A model generated the notes under the pieces. That model saw only the letters and a program-made list of their open reading frames with translations, did no database searches and was not told the DNA's origin. From Plasmopara viticola (taxonomy: Eukaryota; Oomycota; Peronosporomycetes; Peronosporales; Peronosporaceae), in contig MBPM02000042.1 of NCBI GenBank assembly GCA_001695595.3, forward strand, positions 602,563-666,562: a DNA stretch of 64,000 nucleotides. Reading direction: 5' to 3'. The stretch's first letter is position 1. The number at the start of each line of letters is the position of its first letter. Below, one piece after another: positions 54,829-64,000 of the stretch. The translations under genes and the position numbers were made by a program.

Positions 54829-55202
54829 AAGTCCGCTAACGGAATCGCTGTATCAGCAATCAATAACGTCAAAAGCAAGCGCTCAGACTGCAAATCCTCT
54901 TATAGTATTAAACTCAGATGTACGATAGCTGTTGCTCTCCGGCCGCTTTAAAAGGTGTCGACAATCCGATATAATTTCGACAGTCAGTTTTGCGTTAACC
55001 TAGGTATCAACTTTTGTGTTATTCCAGGCATTATATCTAGCCACTGAACGTTTTCAATGAATCAGTTACCAACTCTGGTCCTTGCAAAACACTCGATATT
55101 TTAGGAAATGGCAGCAAACAATGCGCGAGGGGTTTCGGGCGCCGCTGCCACTTTGCTTGAATAACCACTCCAGAATAAAAGACGCAAGCGTGCCTTTAAA
55201 AC
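54829..55202. other. Intergenic region between divergent genes
   Basis: About 375 bp between the longin-like gene start and the small membrane protein start. No motif or gene was recognised. Confidence 0.45.
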
Positions 55203-55586
55203 ATGTCAGAATCTCAGCCCGTGGAGACTCAGGCTCAGCAGACGGAAGTCGCTGTGTCCGCAGACGATGTAAATGTTACCACTGTCAAGCCACACAAATC
55301 GTCAGCGAGCAAGAAAAACGAATATCGGGTGCTCTGCTGCGGTAACTCGTGGCAGGATTTACTAATTATTCCTGTGTGTCTTATTGGAGTCTACGCTCTT
55401 CTTGGTGCTCTCTTTGCTTTATGCACGCGTTCGGTGCTGCAAACAGACGATACCAATACGGCACTTTGGGTATTCTTCGTCTTTTACGCTTTTTTCGTCT
55501 TTGTACTGGGATTAGTGCTTGGGACGGTAGCGTATAACCGTAAGATGCTGAAAGCCTACGAAGATGATGACCCCGACAATTCATAG
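55203..55586 (+). CDS. Small two-pass membrane protein of unknown function
   Basis: Single exon, 127 residues, ATG at 55203. A polar Gln/Val/Thr-rich N-terminus (about 45 residues) is followed by two strong hydrophobic segments, about 52-73 (LLIIPVCLIGVYALLGALFA) and 85-106 (ALWVFFVFYAFFVFVLGLVL), then a short tail ending in an acidic cluster (YEDDDPDNS). No signal peptide is seen, so the first segment would act as a signal anchor. The family is not recognised. Convergent with the LSM11-like gene, about 155 bp apart. Confidence 0.65.
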   Translation: MSESQPVETQAQQTEVAVSADDVNVTTVKPHKSSASKKNEYRVLCCGNSWQDLLIIPVCLIGVYALLGALFALCTRSVLQTDDTNTALWVFFVFYAFFVFVLGLVLGTVAYNRKMLKAYEDDDPDNS

Positions 55587-55740
55587 GCGTGCAAGTCTTT
55601 ATCATATTGGATGGTGTTATAACGATCTAGCTTTGACGCTTTCTTGACTTTGCGTTCTTTTCCCTAATAGAGCATAAGAAACTAGTGATTAAAGCACTCT
55701 TATCGCAAAATAAAAAGAAATTTGTCACCTTAAACTATAC

Positions 55741-56946
55741 TCACGTTTTAAACGTGCGTTCTTTGTTTGATATTGACGAATGTTGCGATAAATTGTCGAC
55801 TATAGCACTAATCGAGACGACATTATCTCCGCGAATAAAAAGCTGCTTAACGTACTCGCGTCTAACTCCACCAGCACCATCAAGTACTCGACGATTGCGC
55901 TGCAAATTAGCTGCGGAAAATACTTGATCACCTGCTCGTCGTTTGCCCTTCTGCACCTCTCGAAGTAACCGTTTACGCGTATCAAGCGGGATATATTCAT
56001 GAGTCACATCCAGAAGCACGAGGTTCATATGCTTATCAAAAGCCTTTAGAAATCCCGAAGAAGTGCCACGCACGCTATTAATCCGACGTATGACGACCAA
56101 TACTCTTAGTCGCTCGAGGAAGCAACGACGAAGGACACAAAAAGGTCCGTCCAAGTAGGTGTCTGCAAATAAAAACCAAGACACTACGTCAAAAACCTTG
56201 TCACAAAAGTTCTAAATCAAATGTCGATTACCAGCAAGTTGTTCGAACAGCGATGGTGCGGCAGAAGCTGACGTTTTTTTTATGGCCACTACTTTGGCTT
56301 CAGCAGCTAATAGACTCGCCTTTTTCGGTCTTGCAGTGAGTATCTGCCGGTTAATATCTGATTTAGGAAGCTACAAAGTCACATCATGTAATCTGTCAAA
56401 AGCTCAAGCTACGTGCACGTTTAGCTAAATTGACGTACCAAGTGCCGGCACTTTTGAATATTATCCAACGGATACGCCGTGGGTGCTGGTAGCGTTAAAA
56501 GCTTTCTAGGTGTTTGAAGGACCTTGAGAGCATCAAAGTGTTTCGAGCGGAAGTCCAACGGACTATTTGAGACCTCAGACAGCGGATACGGCTTGAAATC
56601 TCTCTGGTACGCGACGTTAGTGTATATTACTGAATCTGCTCTCTTGCTTAAAGCATCTTGGTCACTAGTACCACCACCAGGTAATAGATCAGGAGCTTCC
56701 CCATACTTCTTGTATAGCTTTGCGCACAGTTGACGCTCTCTACCGGCAAACTTTCGCACAATTTCGGCGCTGTGGTGACGACAGCAGAGTTATAGGTCAG
56801 CTATGCACGGATAAAGAGGATAAACACGGCGTCTACAGCAACATGAGATACACATCGAATGCATGAACGTACATATTCTGGTCATTGCCCGGGTTGTGCT
56901 TAGCGTAGAAGGTGCGCAAGCGCGTCTCTACTAGCGCGTTGTCCAT
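55741..56946 (-). CDS. LSM11-like Sm-fold protein with extra N-terminal domain
   Basis: Model: exons 56946-56873, 56769-56439, 56370-56232 and 56162-55741; introns 103, 68 and 69 nt; phases match; 321 residues. The N-terminal module (ALVETRLRTFYAKHNPGN, IAEIVRKFAGRERQLCAKLY, KKYG) resembles a short helical domain recurring in protist proteins. A linker contains SPLDFRSKHFDALKVLQTPR and TAYPLDNIQKCRHL, similar to the region preceding the Sm fold of LSm11. Sm1 reads LRVLVVIRRINSVRGTSSGF then LKAFDKHMNLVLLDVTHEYI; after an insert, Sm2 is KQLFIRGDNVVSIS. A long insert between Sm1 and Sm2 is typical of LSm11, the U7 snRNP subunit for histone pre-mRNA 3' processing. Role in this organism is inferred. 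The first exon is supported by phase and by completion of the N-terminal module. Confidence 0.77.
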
Positions 56947-57008
56947 ATTACCTTCACTCCAATGTGGTGTGGTACACACGAATACATCACAGTTTAATGA
57001 CAATCAAT
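56947..57008. promoter_or_regulatory. Compact bidirectional promoter between LSM11-like and TADA1-like genes
   Basis: Only 50-62 bp separate the two start codons. On the + strand TTCACTCCAATG (56953-56964) fits the oomycete initiator pattern YTCANTYY and could set the TADA1-like start. Such a short spacing implies overlapping 5' UTRs and probably shared control. Confidence 0.5.
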
Positions 57009-57836
57009 ATGGCTGAGCCGTTAACACCGCTGTCCAATGTACAGAAGCTGAAGCTTCAGTTGTTTCACCGCTTGCAACGCCGTCATCGGAATGCATGGAA
57101 GCACTACTGGAGCTCGTTTCAATTATACTTAAAGGCTGAGCTCTCGCTTGAGGAGTTTCACGCATTGGTTGATGAGCTTTTAGGCCCCGGCAAACGTACG
57201 TTTGAGCTAAAGTGCTGGGCTACTTCACTGAGCCTTCGGCGTAACCTTATTTCTGGTGCAGATCTGCACAATCAGTTTGTGGTGGCGCTACTAAGCACAG
57301 CTTATCCAGAGAAAGACGACGGAAAATTGCGACACAGTCTTGCGCAGCAATTACAGATCCACGGTGAAGATAGAACAGAAGCAACCAATGGAGAGAAGAA
57401 AGTGGTACCCGATAGCAACTCGCTTATGGATTATTCACGTTTGAAAAAAGAAGAGATTGAAAGCAGTAAGTATCGTTCTTGTCGTTTGCCATTTTACAAT
57501 TGTTTAACGCAGAGAGTAAAGATTTTGATCAGCGTTTGCACCAGAATTCCAATAACAAGGTCGGACGCAAGCGATCATTCAGCAGCATTGCATCCATTAA
57601 CAGCAACGTAGAGGAGGCTGGTGAGTGCATTTATTGTTGTTTTGATGTTTTCTGTGCTTATTAAAGGGCCGGGTCCGGATTTGTGCTAATTAGCGGTAGA
57701 AAAGTTGATTCACCTCAGTCACGATAAATCCCTGGACGTTCACGATCATCCAGACCATCACTCTGCGGAGTTATTGATGGGACTTGGAAAGTACTCGGAA
57801 ACAACAATGAGTCCGTCGATGCCTTTCAAACAATAA
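57009..57836 (+). CDS. TADA1/Ada1-like SAGA complex subunit
   Basis: Model: exons 57009-57465, 57513-57620 and 57694-57836; introns 47 and 73 nt; phases match; 235 residues. An upstream in-frame ATG at 56997 would add four residues. The N-terminal domain fits the Ada1/TADA1 family: KLQLFHRLQRRHRNAWKHYW, then LKAELSLEEFHALVDELLGP and ADLHNQFVVALLSTAYP, i.e. the YW...LK...lS..EF...........HN.fl pattern. Downstream KSKDFDQRLHQ parallels the FDxRF segment after the domain. The C-terminus is His/Asp-rich (LDVHDHPDHHSAELL) and the protein is shorter than animal TADA1, lacking an obvious histone-fold tail. Nuclear coactivator role inferred from family. Confidence 0.72.
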
Positions 57837-58082
57837 GAATATCTACCCATACTGGTTATCGGACAACATGCGAACTTTTAATAGTAGTTCTACCTCGTAT
57901 GAATATAGTATACGGTATTTGCATTTTACTATCACGACTACTACTATAATTATTTGTTTCGAAGTGATTTTAGAGTAATACAACCTTATTGGGCGGTAGG
58001 GTATTTTAGTAATTTTCTTAAGTTATCACTAGGAAAAAGTAAATGGCACTATCAGGCCTGAAACTCTTCAAGATCTGTAGCC

Positions 58083-59306
58083 ATGATGCATCAGAGCCAG
58101 ACCCAGCCTGCATCGCTGCCCAACACCGTGCGGTGGATCCCAGACGCTGAGGTGAGCGTTTGCTACGGCTGTCAATTCCTTTTCGACTGGATGCGTCGCA
58201 AGCATCACTGCCGGTTGGGCTACGTCTTTTTGTCTGTTCGTCGCTATGTGGCTTACTCATTTGTTGTCTGTAGCTTCTGTGGCCACGTATTTTGTGAATC
58301 GTGCACCCCTCAGCGCAGCCTCATTCGCGAAGCTCAGATTCTTACTGATCCAGAACGTAAGTACCTAGCTGTAAATGCGCACAACCCACAGCGTGTATGT
58401 AATGACTGTTTCGCGCGCCTTGAGCCGGAGCAAGAGGAGCTGCGTACGTAAGACGTGACAAATCAATGTTCTTGTGTTGACAGCTTATGAAATAGGTATG
58501 ATTATGAGCCACGCTGTACAGCAAATGGAAATGAAGGAGTCCGGACCTCAAACGCTCATCAATAGTCCCTACTCCTTCACACTGCAGGAGGAGATTCGTA
58601 AAGCTACGTACAGCATCAAGAATTTCACATCGCACGAATCTATAAAGAAGTATTCAATTCCGCTGCCTCTTCTTACTAACGCCAAGGGAATTGCTGTGCG
58701 AAATTTATTGATGATGGGACTTTTACAATTACTGACCGATGACTTGCCTCGTTATCTTGTTAGTTTCTTACAGTGTTCAAGATGGGTTTTGTATTCACAG
58801 GACGCGTTGGAACTGGTCTTGTAATCGCTAGACTTTCTGATGGACGATGGTCTGCACCGTCGGCTATTGGTACTGCCGGTGTCGGCTGGGGTCCGCAGAT
58901 AGGCGGAGAACTCACAGACTTTGTGATCATTTTGAACACGCAACGAGCTGTTGAGGCCTTCTGCGCTTCTGGGCAAGTAAATCTTGGCGCAGAACTGGGT
59001 ATCGCTGCCGGGCCTATCGGGCGTGTGGCTTCTGGAGCGCTGGAAGCGAGCGCATCAATGGATTTGGCTCCGTGTTATTCGTACTCACACTCAAAGGGTC
59101 TCTTCGCGGGCATTTCGCTCGAAGGTTCCGTGATCCTGTCTAGGCCAGACATCAATCGCTTATTTTACGGCAAGGCAGTTACGGTCTCTAATCTATTAGA
59201 AGGTGTAGAATCACCACCCGTGGCTGCAGCACCACTATACGAAACTATTTGTGCGGCGATGGAAAGGTTCGTAAGTTACCGTCTTATCAATAGTCAGGGA
59301 TGCTGA
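58083..59306 (+). CDS. FYVE zinc finger plus SYLF (Ysc84-type) domain protein
   Basis: Model: exons 58083-58213, 58274-58443, 58484-58695 and 58764-59306; 351 residues. The FYVE finger has VRWIPDAEVSVCYGCQFLF then RRKHHCRFCGHVFCESC, ending VCNDCF; it binds PI3P on endosomes. The SYLF lipid-binding domain starts at IPLPLLTNAKGIAFLTVF and includes MGFVFTGRVGTGLVIARL, WSAPSAIGTAGVGWGPQIGG and DFVIILNTQRAVEAF, with a Gly-rich close. Intron 1 (60 nt) splits the finger between CR and FCG and is a multiple of three without stops, so unspliced RNA stays in frame; splicing is chosen because it restores the finger exactly. Intron 3 gives KGIAFLTVFK, the family consensus. Likely role: endosome/actin membrane dynamics. 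Confidence 0.9.
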
Positions 59307-59656
59307 TCGTCCGTACGTAAATCATGTTTAGTCCGGTGAATGGAGGTGACCGCGTATTACGCAGCCCGTCGGTCTTGAATAGACAATTCAGCTTTCCCTC
59401 GGCAAGTACGGGTGAACATGCCCCACCTAGTGCATCGTTAGACCGCACACTGTTGACGAATGCTCCCGTGAAGCTCTAAGCGTGATATCGTTGTTAGGTT
59501 GTCATTAGATCATTTAAAAGAAAGCTTTAATCGTCAGGTTTGGCACAAGCAGGGATTTTCAGCATTTAATGCACTTGTGTAAAATTACTGCAGCAAATAC
59601 ATGACAACTTCTGCTGTGCTTTATTTCGATTTCATGATGCAGATTTGTCTTTCCGA
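59307..59656. other. Convergent intergenic region
   Basis: About 350 bp between the stops of the FYVE-SYLF and MED7 genes. The first 170 bp have a frame with SPSVLNRQFSFPSASTG, which could be an alternative 3' exon of the FYVE-SYLF gene; evidence is weak. Nothing else seen. Confidence 0.35.
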
Positions 59657-60631
59657 TTAATTCATTGCAGCTTCTAACTTTGCAAAAAACTGTTCCTGCA
59701 TAAGCCGGGCCTCGCGTGCTTTCTTAAAATTGCAAACATCATCAATACAGTGTTCATCAGTTAGTCATTTCACGTAGATAAACATATTAGTCTCACCTCT
59801 GCCTGTTGCTGTTGGAAATGACTGAGTATCGCAGCGCTTCCAGCCGTTGTCTTTGCCAAGTCAATCCCATTTTCAGTCGCTCCAATCCTATCCACGTTTT
59901 CCATTTTTACATCAACATCGATGCCAGCAGGAGCGACCTCGTCAATGACAGCTGCATCTTCTGCTGAATTGTGCAGTTCTCCATGCACGCGCTCCACTGC
60001 TTGCCTCGATTTATCAATCGTACGTCGAATTTCCCTTGCCGCATCCCGCCTTTCCTGCACCTGGGTTTTAAGCATTTGGATCACCGTCTCGCGTGCCTGG
60101 TGCGGTCGAAAGGCATTGATGAGGTTGTGTAGATTGAGGAAGAGCAACTCGACATCGTCCAGTTTCTCACTACAAAGCATCCCTGGTTTATAATATGTCT
60201 ACAATCCAAGTAAAGTGGCCTCCACTCACTTAAACATGGCCGGCTTCTTGATCAGTACGTCCACAAGCTCGATAAAGTTGGCAAGCAGTGAACAATTGAT
60301 CCTATACACCAGATCGTTAGTCGTTTTTCATTCAGTGCTTGCTGTCGGCCATTAGAAAATATTACTTTTTCATCTCCGTCTTGTAGTCAATAGGTATACC
60401 ATCGCTGTCACCGTCTTCGCCCTGGGGTGCGTACAATTTCTTGCCTGGCTGCGGTAGTAGATCGGGCACGACGTCCTGCGTACTATAGGGTGAGCCAAAC
60501 ATGTGGTATGTGGGCACCATAGGCTCAGGTGGCAATGGACCACTTTCTGCACCATCCGCATACAAGGCAAAGAATTTAGGCGGTGCTGGAAACTCCGACA
60601 CGATCTCGGGAACATCCTCCTCAACACTCAT
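59657..60631 (-). CDS. MED7: Mediator complex subunit 7
   Basis: Model: exons 60631-60366, 60301-60230, 60169-59797 and 59722-59657; introns 64, 60 and 74 nt; phases match; 258 residues. Family features appear in order: FPAPPKFFALYADG near the N-terminus, a Pro-rich PLPPEPMVPTYHMFG, LYAPQG, then YKTEMKKINCSLLANFIELV across the first junction, DVLIKKPAMFNEKLDDVELL across the second, and the hallmark LFLNLHNLINAFRPHQARET. A coiled helix follows (KTQVQERRDAAREIRRTIDK) and the last exon ends LMQEQFFAKLEAAMN. MED7 pairs with MED21 in the middle module of Mediator, in the nucleus. Length is near that of animal MED7 (about 230). Exon choices are supported by conservation across each splice. Confidence 0.92.
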
Positions 60632-62857
60632 ATTTGTTTAGAACCGTCCACATTCATATAATACGTTATCTGAAAGGTATACAATATTAAAGCATTTCCT
60701 TAATTCAGTATGCCGATACAACTGCTGAATGCATACTACACAGTAGAGGGGCCAATTAAGTTCTAACAAAATGTTCCCCGGGGTTTATTTACATACATAC
60801 AACCGCCTCTACATGAGAGCATGGTACACGGCTCTTGCTTATATGTGGTGTTACTTGTCGATTGCGGATAGAGTTGCTCTTACACTTAACGTGCCAAAGT
60901 TCTTGAAACCAGAACTCTATGGACAAACAGCCGTTTGCGGCGAAATGACATAATTTGTTAAGCTTACTAGAGAAGAATCTCGTACTGTTGCAGTATATGA
61001 TGGATTTAAAGTTTTGCACGCTTTGGCCTTGAACATTCCATGCTTCATAACAAGGGTCGTGTCCGTAAACATGGCTTGCTCGTTGTCAAGGAAACCGTGA
61101 GCGGTGAGAACAATTTTTCAAATCTGAAGCGTCGATCGACATTATAGTTGTAAAAGAAGATTGTCCGTGTCGGAGCTTTTCGAGAACGTCAAACGATCTT
61201 GCGTGTGTGCTCATACTCGACTTTAAAATAAGGCAGTGTGGTCGAGGCTTTTCCACTGCGAATGGTGTGAGCCATAAAGGACAGCGCTTCCCGTAAGCCG
61301 AAAATGGCTTTACAGGCAAGGTTCTCTCGATGCACGTGATATGGCCAGTTATATACTGAGCAGCACTCGTGTTGAACAGCGTTCGCTGTACATATTGTAC
61401 CGTATGATGACTAGCGGGCGATGCTATTTTAGAGTGGTACTTAACTCACTGAGTAGTGCTAGTCGTTCACGATATGTCATGCGTGACATAATTGGCCCGT
61501 GGCCGAGATATTGAGGACACCGTTGTTATGATGCGTGTGGAGTGCTATATATTTCGCTGATCGGGGGCCCTCTAATCAGCTGCAGGCCGGCCGTCAACGC
61601 TGATACGAAAATGTCGAGCCAATACATCAGCGTGCGATGATGTCGATACAAAGTCTTTTTAAGGCTGCTCGTCATAACGAAAAAAGGCGACAACTCATCG
61701 AGCTGCACAGGTCAACTCATTTTAAATGGGGTGGTCATGGGTTTTTTTTAATTTAAGTACATACCTTTCAAATGGAGAAGACGATATATAACAGATATGG
61801 AGCCTATAACGCTTGGCTTTAGATAGTCGAGGTGCCCATTTCGGAGATCGAAAAATTGACGAAATTGTTCTTAGACTTAAGAATTATGTCAACTTCTCAT
61901 CGATGCCGGATCGATTCGTCTATGAAAAAATGAAGGACATTGGTGCACATAGTGAATTCTCGATCCCAAAATTCATCGGACCCGTATTTTTTCTTGGTAA
62001 AGGATAAGTACCCGTTTTGAAGAGACCACCTGATAAAGGTCATTATGAACTTGACGTGGCTCTAGGAACTCAATGCTGCGTAAATCGGCCGTATCTGATA
62101 TAAGCGTATGGACGCTGACACATTATCTTGCTTAAATCACGAGGCAGAAGTGGCTCAAGTGCTTAAGTCACCACATTTCACGCCAATATTTTGTGCTCTA
62201 GAAGGCCTACGACTCTTGGCGCATTGTACACGCGTATACTAATCCGGAAAAACCACCATTCCGGCACGCACGCAGATACCTGATAGATATTGCGATTTAA
62301 AAGCACATGGCGGAATTCACATTGTACAATGCACTTGACTCGATTGATATCTCATGCGAGAAAAAGACGGAGTCTTGACCGAGGTTGGCATTCTAAGCGG
62401 TATGCGTTAGGGGTAAACGTGCACAAACGTGCTTCAGTAACATATTCATACGGTCGTGCGGAACACGAAAAAAGTTTGTAGACAATCACAATCCACTTAC
62501 GAGCTATTTTTAAATGCACTCAAAGAACCGTAATGCTAATGCTGACGAGTGCATAAATATAGTGAAAGAAAGTATGGCATTGAGGCAGATTCATCGAAAG
62601 TCAAGGTATTTAAGTATCACTGAACCAAAATGATGGCGCGGTCTTGCCAATTACTCACACAAATATAGATATTTTTAGGGAGCGCCTATAGCTACACCCC
62701 CCCCTGCCTAGAGCTACATCCCCTCTTTATGCTGACCAATCAAAGTACAGCTTCATACCTTCAGCCACCGTTTTTTCACAGATTTATAAGCGCCGGCAGA
62801 TATTCCTGCCAAACCAATTCCTCAGATTATTTGTCATTGCTTTACCACGTAACCACT
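60632..62857. other. Gene-poor stretch before MULE transposase remnant
   Basis: ORFs are below 80 codons and unassigned. At 60845-60950 a + frame reads SIADRVALTLNVPKFLKPEL, coding-like but isolated. Around 62678-62725 GGGAGCGCCTATAGCTACACC is followed by a near-repeat (AGAGCTACATCCCC), which could be the outer end of the MULE that follows; its partner lies outside the window. Confidence 0.35.
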
Positions 62858-64000
62858 ATGTCGAACCTCAAAACTGTCACTTTTCCTACTTTTGAAGAGG
62901 CGAAAAGCTCTGTTAAGGCTTTTGCCAAATTGAACGGCTTTGCTGTGAGACTCAATCGCACCAAAAAGAGTAAAACAGGTGAATTAAGGAAGGTTTGGCT
63001 CGGGTGTGTTCGCAGTGATTTTACAAGAAAAGGGTAATGTCATACGGAACACATCTACGTTAAAAACAAGCTGTCAATGGCTGGCTATTGTGGAACGCGT
63101 CTTGCAGCAATCTGGTAACTACTTATGGGACATGAATTTGATGTGTGGCGAGCATTCTGGACATGAGGCCGCCTCTGACCCCGCAGCCCATGCGGTCAAC
63201 CGGACGCTAAACCCGGAGAAAGAGACTATCATTTCTACGATGACCAAAGCTGGCGCACCCCCTCGTACTATCCTTGCCACACTTCGTCAAAGGGATCCTG
63301 CCTGTCTTGTACTCAGGAAGGATATCGACAACGCAAGACAAAAGGTACCAATCTTGACTGCAATGATGCGCTCGGCGTTGTTCTGACATGATTTATCGAA
63401 TTTACTACACCAGGAAAGAAATGAAATGTTTCGGCCGAAGTCCAATTGAAGCGTTGTCAGATCAATTGGAAGCAGATAAGGTGTACTATAAAGTTAGGAT
63501 GCGCACAGAAAATAGGCTTCGATGTTTGTTCATTGCGCCAAATACAGCAATCTTCGTGGCGTGAACCTTCTGTGCAAACACACTTTTCATCATGGATTCA
63601 ACATATAAAACCAATAGGTACGCTTGATAGGATCTCTCAACTGGCTGTCAAAGAAAGCTAATGATGTGGGTTCAATTCAGATACAAAATGCCGCTACTAC
63701 AAACCGTTGGTGTAACGCCAACAAACCAAACGGTCTCGCTATCATTTTGTTTCTTGTCGACAGAGAGCGAAGAGGACTATATCTGGGCCTTTAACCAGTT
63801 GATTGTTTCTGCTCGATATCTAATGGGCGAAAATTAACAATAGTGGTAGACCGAGAACTTGCGCTAATTTCAGCAATTCAAACGACATTGCCGAACTCAT
63901 CAGCTTTGATATGCCTGTGGCATGTCAATAAAAATAGCTAAGCAAAATGCAGAGAGCACTTTACAACGAGTAAACACTCCGAAGCATTTTTGGAAAGTGT
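62858..64000 (+). pseudogene. Mutator-like (MULE) transposase, broken, runs off right edge
   Basis: Starts at ATG 62858 with MSNLKTVTFPTFEEAKSSVK and FAVRLNRTKKSKTGELRKVW, a FAR1-like DNA-binding N-terminus. It continues in shifted frames with ERVLQQSGNYLWDMNLMCGE, HSGHEAASDPAAHAVNRTLN and a regulatory helix LRQRDPACLVLRKDIDNAR. The MULE DDE core then appears: MDSTYKTNRYA (first Asp), MPLLQTVGVTPTNQTVSLSF, CFLSTESEEDYIWAFNQL, VVDRELALISAIQTT (second Asp) and CLWHVNKN (CxxH motif). At least four frameshifts or stops (near 63035, 63390-63450, 63640, 63836) inactivate it. The 3' end lies beyond the window. A related active copy elsewhere could mobilise non-autonomous MULEs such as 19921-21217; the terminal repeats here do not look the same, so a direct link is not shown. 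Confidence 0.82.

Noticed and set aside
57621..57693. Alternative acceptor in the TADA1-like gene leading to a short GPGPDLC ending
   Set aside because: The acceptor at 57693 gives a longer in-frame exon with polar, coding-like sequence and a clean stop, and was preferred.
60366..60427. Alternative MED7 donor at a GTATAC within exon 1
   Set aside because: It would remove the YKTEMKK segment, which aligns with the conserved helix start; the donor at 60365 preserves the family pattern.
1..64000. CRISPR arrays, bacterial operons, rRNA or tRNA genes
   Set aside because: The window is eukaryotic with spliced genes; no regularly spaced repeats or RNA gene structures were recognised by eye.

Overview
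The window looks like nuclear DNA of an oomycete (Peronosporales type: Phytophthora or a downy mildew). The support is gene content and architecture: small GT-AG introns of about 50-75 nt, an FYVE-SYLF protein, a glycine-start EF-hand protein, an AGC/GRK-like kinase with an RGS-like N-terminus, expanded secreted peptidases and GH1 enzymes, and protein-coding FAR1/MULE and Polinton relics of the kind common in oomycetes. The species assignment is inference; no rRNA or tRNA gene was recognised.

Region 1 (1 to about 21.7 kb) is a transposon graveyard. From about 3.4 to 15.7 kb lies a heavily decayed Maverick/Polinton-like element: a broken double-jelly-roll type major capsid protein on the + strand (3430-4931), an integrase with C-terminal chromodomain on the - strand (12140-13080) and a protein-primed type B DNA polymerase on the - strand (13225-15693), with unidentified coding debris between. 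A SINE-like element with 13-bp target duplications sits at 19.28-19.60 kb. It is followed by a 1.3-kb element with about 180-bp terminal inverted repeats (19921-21217) that carries a degraded, intron-containing 5' piece of a GPI8/PIG-K (GPI transamidase) gene, i.e. a Pack-MULE.

Region 2 (21.7-28.5 kb) holds ordinary genes: EF-hand protein, S10 carboxypeptidase, methyltransferase and GRK-like kinase. A second SINE copy follows at 28.6-28.9 kb, then about 7 kb of gene-poor DNA with Ty3/gypsy debris (29-36 kb).

Region 3 (36.1-60.6 kb) is a gene-dense island: a five-repeat putative mitochondrial protein, a Lys-rich protein, an S33 peptidase, a tandem pair of GH1 proteins (one with a degenerate active site), two coiled-coil proteins in a divergent pair, an Mpv17/PMP22 protein, a WW/IQ protein with a 588-bp internal duplication, an EF-hand protein, a longin-like (possibly Fuzzy) protein, a small membrane protein, an LSM11-like protein, a TADA1/Ada1-like SAGA subunit, an FYVE-SYLF protein and MED7. 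Multi-exon models were built by splicing so that frame and family motifs are preserved.

Region 4 (60.6-64.0 kb) is gene-poor and ends in a decayed MULE transposase running off the right edge.
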